From contig JAHGAU010000004.1 of the NCBI GenBank assembly GCA_019925105.1, forward strand, positions 1,550,001 through 1,614,000: 64,000 nucleotides of DNA, written 5' to 3'. This document shows, one piece after another, positions 52,682 to 61,950 of the stretch. The notes beneath the pieces are model-generated. The model made no database searches. It worked only from the letters and a program-made list of their open reading frames with translations, and was not told where the DNA came from. A program made the translations under genes and the position numbers. Source of the stretch: Niebla homalea. Taxonomy: Eukaryota; Ascomycota; Lecanoromycetes; Lecanorales; Ramalinaceae. How positions within the stretch are numbered: position 1 is the first letter of the stretch; each line of letters opens with the position of its first letter.

Positions 52682-52892
52682 CCCACCGAATCGTAAGCGG
52701 CGCTGAATTTGATTTGTTCTGCATCAGCTTGAATAAGGTGGGGCCGGAGCGAGGCCTGCAAAGCGAATCGCAACGCACCCGATTGGTTTTGGTGGCGAAC
52801 GGCGGGGTCGTCGCCATTCGCCATCCCCCTCTTGGATCTCATCCCACTGTTGAGGTCAGCTTCCTCTGATCTCTCACCTCAGGGGCAATGAA
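52682..52892. promoter_or_regulatory. Divergent intergenic region
   Basis: 211 bp separate the starts of the ankyrin gene (minus) and the DUF7580-type gene (plus), so both probably shared a bidirectional promoter. No clear TATA box or operator is visible. Confidence 0.45.
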
Positions 52893-54855
52893 ATGGAGAC
52901 CGGACTCGTTCTGGCCATCTTCCCAATGGCAATCGAGGCGGTCCGCTTCTACCTACGAGGTATAGAGCCAATGAAACGCTGGTGGAGATATGCCAGCGTC
53001 TTACCGGAACTTCTCCGAGCTCTGGAAATGGAGAATGTCAAGTTCGAGGAAGCTTGTGAAGAGCTCCTCTATGAAATGGTGGACACGCAAGATCTGAACC
53101 GGCTTTTGGAATCACCCGGCGGCCCGGAATGGCAGCAAGAAGACCTGCAAGTTGCTTTCAAGGATCGCCTCGGACGGTCATATGGCGTTTTCATGGCGGC
53201 TGTGGCGGCAATGAAAGCTGCTCTGGGGGAATTGAATGAGAAGCTCGACGTCCATGAAGGAGCCATGGTAAGCTAGATGTCGGATCCGAGGTTATGCGCT
53301 CAGTCTGACCACGAGGTTTAGCCTTTGCAAAGCAGACCGCAGATGATGTTTAAACATCAATGGCGCGGGATTCTTCTCAGTCTGAGGGAAGAAGAAACCG
53401 AGAAGATCCTGAAGAGCATGGAAAAGCACAACAGAGACCTCGGCGTTCTGTTAGGTCACAAGAAACGCATGACTCCTTTAAAGGCAGCGAGAGGATCCGC
53501 CCACGCAGAAAAATATCGTTGTATCCGCCAAGACGCAGAGAGGCTGTATCGAGTCATGAAGAAAGCCTTAACATCACACTGCGCCTGTGAAGACATTCAT
53601 ACCGCGAGCTTGAGACTTGAAACACGCGACTGGGCAAGGTACACACCTGACGCTCAAGGAGATGGCAGCGTAACCGGACTCCTTTTCACGGTCTTGCTGT
53701 CATTTGAGCCGCCCGACTTACATCTGGCGAGACGTCCCTGGGATTGGTGCGAGACCTGCTTCGAACCTCTCCCCACTCCCAGTTCCGACGCTCAGGTGGA
53801 GAACAAAAGTTCGCAACCCGACAATTGTGATGCAGTGAGTTAGGAAGTCGCCTTGACGACAACTCTCCATGCCAGGGTTGATACCACTGACCATGGGTCT
53901 GGGATCAGGTAAACCATGCTCATCGTCTTGTCCTTTCACGCAATTTAAGCACTAACCCGCAGTACAGCAGACGTCTGAAGCAGGCTGTCCGGAATCATGT
54001 GTCCTTCGCCCCAGTCACGTCACCTGAGGCTCAACCTGCGTCTTCCACTGCGACTGTGGAACAGCCTCCCGAAAAGCCATCCTCGCCATCGAAGATCAGT
54101 AGCGGCTTGTACGGAGTCATCGCTGCTGCCCAAAACCAAGACTCATACCTGGGAATGCTGGCCGATGAATGCGATGCCGAAAGACAGCTTTGCGTCAGCC
54201 TGAAAAAGAATCACTTCGAGTCTAAACATGTCAGACTAGTATCATTGGATAGTCTGCTTCTGAATGATTACGACTTACTTTATAAAAAAACAAAGCCTAA
54301 TGCTCGCCGTGAAGCTCGCTTCAAGCGTTCTATAACTTCACGCAATATCCTGGCTGGGACCATGTTGGGAAAGACCCGACATCATATTCTTAGACCAGCA
54401 AGAAGGGGACACCGATAGTCGAGTGGAGAGACCACTCATCACTAAACGAATGGAGTCGATGGAGTCACCATCGTCGCGAGAGCTGTCCGAGGTTGTCCTG
54501 CCGGATGGAGTTCGCAACCATAGTCCCGTTTCACTCGGGATCGTTCTAACGGAGATTTGGTTTGGTCAAACGATGGGAAGACTCCGTGAAGGGAGCGGGG
54601 TGATGGAGACCCAACAGGCTAGCAACACAAAGAATTTGACAACAGCGATGCAACTTCTGGATCAGATTTACCGCCAAGCCGGTGCTTAGTATGGAGATGC
54701 TGTTCGGAGATGCTTATACTGTGATTTTGATCAGAGGAACACCAGTCTTGAAGGAAACAGCATGAAAGACTCCGTCTACAGAGGGGTCATAGTACCTCTA
54801 AGGGACCACTTGAAAGCACTCTGTGGAGGCCAGCTTGATGATACGACGTTATGAT
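52893..54855 (+). pseudogene. DUF7580-type fungal protein, inactivated
   Basis: Exons 52893-53267, 53322-53834 and 53963 onward; introns 53268-53321 (GTAAGC..TAG, with CTGAC) and 53835-53962 (GTGAGT..CAG, with CTAAC), both phase 0. The N-terminus (hydrophobic start, then AVRFYLRGIEPMKRWWRYA) and the central LRLETRDWARYT segment match this fungal family. So do the C-terminal LGIVLTEIWFGQT and YGDAVRRCLYCDFDQRN, which form a decayed kinase-like domain. Damage: a frameshift in an A-run at about 54284-54291, a TAA within VLxLHAISWLG (CAA expected) at about 54331, and a TAG before YGDAVRRC at 54687-54689. Such proteins are usually single-domain genes near heterokaryon-incompatibility and NLR loci. 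Molecular function is unknown. Confidence 0.85.
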
Positions 54856-55817
54856 AGAGCATCCCAGCGCACTTGTTCGTTTGCTGCCAGAGAATTGAGC
54901 CAACGGTTTTCATATTCAAAGTCTGATAAAACCTATCTTGAATAAAATACCTATTGTTGTGAACGTGTTGACATGCTGACTGACTATGGGCTTCATAGTT
55001 ATTCTTCTCAATTAATGAACCCTTGTTGAATCACCATTCCAAGCCGGGTCTTATCAGCAGTAATAAGTCTAGGGCTGCGATTGAGATAGGCATATATTGG
55101 CTCTCGAACGCTCAATTGTGGGGAATATATTGGAATCGATGCGAAATGTCATATTATTGAAGGCTTCCTCCGGTCAAATACCTTCTCCAGGTTGTAGGTC
55201 TATATCCTGATCCATTTCCAACAACTCGTCCGGTCCGATTCTTTGCTTATCCTCTCGCCTCGGTCTTCCCATTAGCCACTAACATAGCCAGAACGCACCC
55301 ACAACGAACAGGGCCCCAACGAAGCCATCGAGCAACACGAAAGCCAAGAGCGTGAACGCTACGGAACATTTTGGACCGCATTCTCATCAAGGACGGCGGT
55401 TCGCTAAATTTGAGTTAAGTTCCCTTTGCGTATTTCCGAACAAGATAATCCATTGCTTTGAGTACACTGGGGTGGCGTCAACACTCTACGCTCGCACAGG
55501 CTCTTCCCTCGACTTAACAGGCCCTGAAAGTTGGCTCTTGGGGGAACAGTGTGGAATCATGTAGATTGAAACGTCCATGGCCCAGGTCAGCTTACGACTA
55601 AGAACTACATATGAATTAAGCCATAGACCTATATGCTATATAAGCAAATCCTATCATCAAAGTCTTCTTTTGGAAAAGATCGGGGAACTATCGAGTGATA
55701 TGGGGACCAAAAGCTTGCGTCATGATTGGAGCGAGACGGTCCCCATTCGCCAAGATCATCTGGTAAAAGAATTATCCAACTGATTGTTTGCAAAGGGTAC
55801 TGATTCGTTTCCCGGGG
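54856..55817. other. No intact gene; possible membrane-protein relic
   Basis: About 55230-55370 on the minus strand encodes a hydrophobic run (VAFTLLAFVLLDGFVGALFV) followed by stops and a short acidic tail, perhaps the end of a lost membrane-protein gene. The plus frames at 55352 and 55577 look random. Confidence 0.3.
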
Positions 55818-56587
55818 TCACATACACTCACTATGACCCCAGAATGCGCAAGCATCGAAGATGATGGGTCTCTGAGTCCGCTGTTCGATGGAGCAATTAC
55901 CTAACCAGAGGTCTCCGTGGATGAGGCAAGGTTTGATGCTTTGAGCTCCGGTTTCAAGTGGTCGAATTAGGCGTGGAATTACATGACTGAAGATCGAAGC
56001 AGACAATCGCTCCAATTCTGGCTCCGGACCATGGACGTCCTTCTCCAGTTCCAACGAGAATTCCAACGCAGCCGCAAAGAAATCCTCCCAGGTATTGGCC
56101 CAATTATTCCTTTGTAGCAAAAGGCCATGGTAGGTAGGAACATAGAATCCGAATTTGGTCTGTAAGCCGGTGCTATTACGATGAACATTGGCCACCAGTT
56201 GTGGCAAGCTGGCGGTCTCGGATGAATCTTTGATCATCTCAAGAAACTTATATACCATGAAGTGAACATTTTCACCAGAACGCTAAACTCCGGTGAAAAT
56301 GGGGTTGGGTATAGAACAAGGATTGATCGCGCGAAAGGTCTTAAGGATTCGTATTCACCACGAATCATCCCTTGAGCATGAATCCCCGCTGCAACCTGGA
56401 AAAATTTCTCAGGACTCCTCTCAAGCGAACTTGCCACTCCTCTTGATTGAAGAACCGACCTTGAGGAAGTAAGATTTGAGCTGTCCATGTGGGAGCCTCG
56501 TGTGTAACTTGTATGTGTGATTCCAGAGACTTTTGCCATGTAGCAGAACCCTGATAAGACATGTTCCTTGTGGTAGTGCTTTTTCAC
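55818..56587 (-). pseudogene. Fructosamine-3-kinase-family protein (FN3K-like), inactivated
   Basis: The C-terminal half is clear: YVPTYHGLLLQRNNW, then CLIHGDLWLGNCSIE (kinase catalytic loop H-G-D-x-x-x-x-N) and PIIFDACAFWGHSE (metal-binding Asp). This is the pattern of fungal fructosamine/ketosamine-3-kinases of the aminoglycoside-phosphotransferase fold, which phosphorylate sugar-amine adducts. The N-terminal half is split over three frames (SYFLKV, then KFFQVAAGIHAQGMIRGEYE, then NVHFMVYKFLEM), so at least two indels exist, and a stop falls before the last segment. A GTGAGT after the GH codons at about 55830 suggests a last intron, but its downstream exon is not recognisable. No functional enzyme can be made. 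Confidence 0.75.
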
Positions 56588-56903
56588 CTGTTAGTGGAGG
56601 GGGTGGAAGATATCTCCCTTGGAGGCTACACTTGCCTGGCAAAACATTCTACTCAACCTCGCCAAACAGGTCGGCCGGTGCCCATCTTACCACATGGCCT
56701 GCCATGGGTCCATCAGAATCTCAAGGCTCTGAGTACCCATGCAAAGCTTTATTTGGCGCCGACTGGGATGAGATCGGATCCACTATCGAGCGGGAGCGAG
56801 AATGCCTTGCGGCAGGCAGATTCTTACTACCCGTCAATCTTTTAGGACGAGACCTCGGCGGTGCCATGTCTCCCATCGGTTGTAACCACTGGTTTGGGGC
56901 GAA
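56588..56903. other. No assignable gene
   Basis: A 135-codon plus-strand frame (56533-56940) and a minus frame overlap here. Neither resembles a known family, and the plus frame runs into the minisatellite. Confidence 0.3.
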
Positions 56904-57105
56904 GAGGCTTTCTGACAAAAAATACGCCTTATCGTCCTAGCATAAGCAGTCACCAGCGGCATCGAGCCAATGACCGGCTTTTTGACAGCAAGTAGCCTTT
57001 TCGCCTTACCTTTATCAGTTCACAGGCATCGAGCCATTAATCGGCTTTTTGACAGCAAGTACGCGTCATCGTCCCATCTTCACAATTTGACAGGCCTCGT
57101 GGACT
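56904..57105. repeat. Degenerate minisatellite, about 67-bp period
   Basis: Two clear units (GGCATCGAGCC ... GGCTTTTTGACAGCAAGTA at 56958-56994 and 57025-57061), plus weaker flanking ones sharing the TGACA..ACGC..TCGTCC motif. It sits just left of the transposon terminus at 57118. Confidence 0.6.
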
Positions 57106-57117
57106 TCGGCTAATTTA

Positions 57118-60100
57118 GTATGCTTGCAAATGCTTGGCTAAAAGAATAAAACGCACCTCTGCCGAGATTTTGTTAACTACTATTATATATATTTATTGAA
57201 GCCTTACGTAACGTCCACTTTAAGTTAATATTACCTTTTGAAGCTCTTAAATCATTTAATTTTGAGTTTTTTAGTATTTTCGATTAAAACGTTTACTTAG
57301 TATTTTCGATTAAAACGTTTACTTTATTATACCTATAAAACGTTAAATACGATCCGGACGGTCTCGTCCCCCATTCCCCTTATTATAATTACCACCCTGT
57401 ACCCTTATTAATAGCCTTATTAATAACCAGTTTACTATTAATATTATTGTCCCGGAATATTTTCGCCGCTACCGTATTAACCTTAAAAGTAACCTTAACA
57501 TTAAAGCTGGAGCGTTAACCCCTTAAAAGTCCTTATCTTAAAATCCTCGACGGAAGATCCGGTTTAAAGATAAAATCGGTAATTATACGGTATATAAGCA
57601 TAAGTTAACGGTAATACGTTATTAAAAAAGCCGGGATATATGGCCCAATATACCGGGGAGAAAAGGGATTTAAGCCGTAAAATATTCCTTATAAACCTTA
57701 GCTTATTATTAATATTTATTTATTTAAAAAACTTAAAGGCTTAATTTAACTTATTAAAAAACTGGTATAAATAAAGTTTTATATCGGAATAAATATTTAC
57801 TTATAAAATAATTTACTTTAAATAAATTAAATAAGGATACGGATTATGAAATATAGTAAGAAATTAAGGAAGATCGGGCTTAATAGGGAGTTATTAACGT
57901 TAATTATTTTTTTTTTTTATATATTTATTATTTTGAGAATAAAAAAAAAGAAATATATAATCTATAAATTTAAAGAAGGATATTAATTTAATTAATAATA
58001 AATTGTAATATAACCGGTTATTATTTAATATAAATATATTAAATTAAGTCGTTTCCGATATTACTTTTATAAAGTACTTAAATCCGTTATTTTATAGTAT
58101 TTATATTATAATTAAGAGTTATAAAGTTAATATAAATAATAAAGAAATTATTATAAACGGACTTATATATAAAAAGTTCTTTAATAACGTAAAATTAATC
58201 TTAAGTAAATTATAATAAAGTAATCCTGGTTATAAGTTTATAATTTATATTAATATTTATACTTTTCCGGAAATAGGATTTATTTAATTTATAGTTATTT
58301 TATTAATACCGTTAATATTATTAAAGCTTTTACCGTTTACTCTATTATAAAGACGGATAAAGACTATATAATAAGAAAAGCGAGTAATTATAACTTAAAA
58401 TATTAATAAAGTTATTAATAACTTCATTAAAAAACTAAATAATTATTAGAAATATTATAATAATACTTACCGGAATTATAATAATATTTATTATATTCTT
58501 AAATATAACCCTTTTAAAGGTAAATACTTTATTATTATATAGATTATATTCGATTTATAAATTAATAGCGATAATATTAATAATATTATATTATTTAATA
58601 ATATTAAAAAGTTTATAATAAAATATAATCCTATTAATATTACTCTTAAATACCCTTTAATTAAAAAACGATGAAAAATTAAGTAAAAATAACAAAAGAA
58701 TAAGAAGCTTATTTAAGAAAAAAACGTAAATAAGCTTATTTACGGTAAGAAAAGCAATAAGAAAAACCTTTTAATAATATCTTTAAGATATGATTAAGAT
58801 ATATTAATATAAATAATATATAATATACTTAATAATTAATATAATAGACTTAAACGTTTATAATGCCTTTAAAGCTTATATTACCCCCGCCCCTTTAACC
58901 TTAAAATCTATTTATTTTTTAGAGTTCTGCTTAAATAACTCCCGCTTAGCCTTTAAATAAATCTTTAATAAATATTATTTATATTACTATAATTAAACTT
59001 AAGGGATTTAACCCTTTAATTAAGTAACTTAAAGAAGAGCTTATATAAAAAGCTTTTACTAATAGAAAAACGATAATATATAAAGGTTAAAAAGGAGAAT
59101 TATTTATTTAAATATAAAACGGAAATACAATATATATTTCTAAAGTTTTAATAAGCTTAAAAAGATATTTAATCGTTAATTAAAAATTTATAGACTTAAC
59201 TTGGAAATAAATATACCGGATAAGCTTATAAAATACTTTTATAAAGATATCTTTAAGTTTAAGCCGTATTAACTTAATATCTATAAGTTATAAAAAAAGG
59301 TAATTAATATAAGATATTATAAATAAGTTAAGGAAGCTTAAGATAAGGCCGTAAATAGGGTTTTTATATTAAAATATAATATATAAGGTATAAAGTAAAA
59401 AAAAAAAAGGGTATATATTTATTATAAAGTACTTCCCTTATTTACTTTCTCTTTATATAGTTAAAGTTCCTATAATAAAGCCTTAAAATCCCCTTTAAAT
59501 CGATAACCTATAGGGTTATAACGGAAATACTAAGTAATAAATCGATTATATTTATTATTCTTTATTATAAATTTAAGGAATCCATTAAAGTCTTATTTAT
59601 AATATAACTATAACTCTTAAAAATAATATTTTATTTAAGTTTTTAATACGTTAAAAGTAAACTTAATCGTATTATAATTAAACGAGTAGGGTAATAAATA
59701 TTTAATAATATAGCCTTTAACTTTAATAGCCTTTTTAATTTAAAAGGAAATATAAATATTAACGTTATTTATATAAATAGTATTATTAACGGCGAGGTAA
59801 ACGTTATATTAAGGTAAAAGCTTATTTATAAATTATTAATAAAGCTTATTATTATTATAATAACCTTTTTTAATAAACGTATATAGTAGGTATCCGTTTA
59901 TTATATACGCCGGTAAAATCGACTACGTTTCCCCTTAGTTAATATTTACGTAATAACGGACGGGCTTATTAATAAGTCCGTATATTATTATTTATTAATA
60001 ACTTTAAGCTTTAAAGTTCAATTTATTAATAAAAATAAGTTAATAAGCAAAATAATTACGTATATTTACTTATTATATAATCCGTAAAAAAGCGTTTTAA

Positions 60101-60678
60101 AGGTTAATAAGTTAACTTTATTTCCGGCTTATTCCGTATTCTTTTAATAGAATCGTAAATCTTTAACGTAATAACTTTATATTTTATTTTTCTTTAAGTT
60201 ATTAATAAAGCTTAACTTAATAAGTTAAAGGATAATATCGTTAATATTTAAGTAATATTATTAAGATAATAGGGTAAAACTTTAATTATAAACCTTTAAA
60301 AGATTATTTAAGTAATTTTATTTACTTATATTTTTATATACGTTTTTTTTGTTTATAAGCTATAACTTAATATATATACGTTTTATTAAGAACGGCGATT
60401 AACTTTTAATAGTTATAAAGTAAAAAACGAATATTATACTTAATAAAGGCGTTAATCTTACGGTAAATTATTATTATAATTATCCAGAAAACTATTAATA
60501 AATAACCTTTAAATATAAAATATTAAAAATCTACTTATTAATATGATAATTAAGTAATACGTATAATAATAAACGTTACGTAAGGCTTTAACAGATTTAT
60601 ATGGTAGTAGCTAATAAAATCTCGGAAGAGGTGCGTTTTATTTTTTTTGTTAAGCATTTGCAAGCTTCTCAAGCATAC
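57118..60678. mobile_element. 3.56-kb TIR DNA transposon with RIP-mutated interior
   Basis: The left terminus 57118-57214 and right terminus 60573-60678 are inverted copies of about 100 bp (outer end GTATGCTTG; shared AATAAAACGCACCTCT and GCCTTACGTAACGT). TA lies immediately outside both ends, compatible with a TA target duplication. The outer 60 bp are nearly clean, whereas the 3.4-kb interior is strongly AT-rich with all frames destroyed, so the transposase class cannot be read. Near 57440-57660 the plus strand keeps a protein-like frame with RIP-type stops. It separates the FN3K-like and Nudix genes. Confidence 0.8.
57272..57323. repeat. 26-bp tandem duplication inside the TIR transposon
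   Basis: Two perfect 26-bp units beginning TAGTATTTTCGATT; they may be sub-terminal transposase-binding repeats. Confidence 0.75.
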
Positions 60679-60837
60679 TAAATGCTCGGACCGGCGGGTA
60701 AATTGTCCGATTTTTGGGGGTGGACTTGCGGCTCAAGTATGTCTTCCCAAACTCCCTTTCTTTTTTTTGGAATTTTTTTTTTCTCCCTTATTTTTGTGTA
60801 GTCTCTGACCACGGAGTCTGAATGACCGAGGAGTTAA

Positions 60838-61498
60838 GTGAGCGCAGATCGTTGTCCATCGTGTTTCCCTGGATTGACGTGGCATAAGCTTACAGTTGCA
60901 CTGAACAAGACCGCCAGTTTAGCAATCGTAAAAAGATCCAACGCCGTAAGCACTTTCCCAAGGATCCACTCTCTACTTGGAGGATGCCTACGGCGAAGCA
61001 ATCTTTTCGAGCGCCTCGATGCTCAGACAACCGAGCTCGAACAGGGTAAAACCTATCTCGTCGGCGTGGCCATCTTTCGTGCTTCACCTGATCCAGCGTC
61101 TACAACCAAATGTCAGCTTCTAGTCGTGAAGCGCGCCGAGCATGAAGAAGCCTACCCCAACAACTGGGAGCTTCCAGGAGGGCATGTCGAGCCGGGCGAA
61201 ACGGTTCGCCAATGCGTCGAAAGGGAAACCCTCGAAGAGACAGGGCTACTGGTTGATAAGATCCTAGGGGAATTTGCTGAGCTCCATTGGGATTCCAGGT
61301 CTTCCGGCAAGAAGAACGTGCAGATGAACTACGCTGTCAATGTCAAGCAGCCAATGGACCTTCGATTGAACCCCCGAAGAGCATTCGGAGTGGCTGTGGG
61401 CGAACGAAGACCAGGTGGGCGCTTTGCTGACGACTCCGGCCATGAACAAGGTTTTGAGAGATTCATTTGAGTATTCGAAGACCAACAGTATATTTTGA
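60838..61498 (+). pseudogene. Nudix hydrolase, frameshifted
   Basis: Contains a complete Nudix box, GHVEPGETVRQCVERETLEE followed by TGL (G-x5-E-x7-R-E-x-x-E-E-x-G), preceded by LVVKRAEHEEAYPNNWELPG. Nudix enzymes cleave nucleoside diphosphates linked to another moiety. No ATG exists in frame upstream: the frame opens at 60838 after a stop, and an out-of-frame ATG lies at 60822, so a lost 5' exon or start is likely. At 61369-61373 a run of five C shifts the frame. Reading on in the other frame gives a normal family C-terminus (EEHSEWLWANEDQVGALL) ending at 61498, so one C is extra relative to the ancestor, or is a sequencing error in a homopolymer. Same strand as the downstream dehydrogenase-aminotransferase gene, 450 bp away. 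Confidence 0.75.
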
Positions 61499-61950
61499 GT
61501 CACCTAGGAGGAGAAGAAGTCATGTCCAATCTGGGTGTTGAACATGGGAGAGTTTATGTTCCTGGCGTTAACCTTTAGTAATTGGGTCCGTTGAGTTTTC
61601 ACTCGATGGATTTCAATACCAGCAAACCTGACCAGGCCAGTCACCTCCGTAGAGCTTGCAGATAGCTGTTCTTGCCGTATCGTTATACGTAACTTGCTCC
61701 GTGTCGCCCAGGAACACACTGGCATTGTTGTGGCCATGCTTCTGTCCGATCGGTCTCCAAGCTTCTGTAGACCATCGTCGAACCAAGATCAAAAATACCA
61801 AAATGTCCGGCGCTATTAAGCGGACGATACACCTGCTTTTGGCCATTATGGTACCGATACCGCCATTCTACCCGAAATGGAAGAGATAATGTGTATGTAG
61901 GCTGCTATTCTGAAGCGCCCAGTTTACTACACATTCAGGCCAACGCAAGC
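61499..61950. other. Intergenic region upstream of the fusion gene
   Basis: No gene recognised. The frame of the next gene is open from 61891, but 61951 is the more natural start. Confidence 0.4.
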
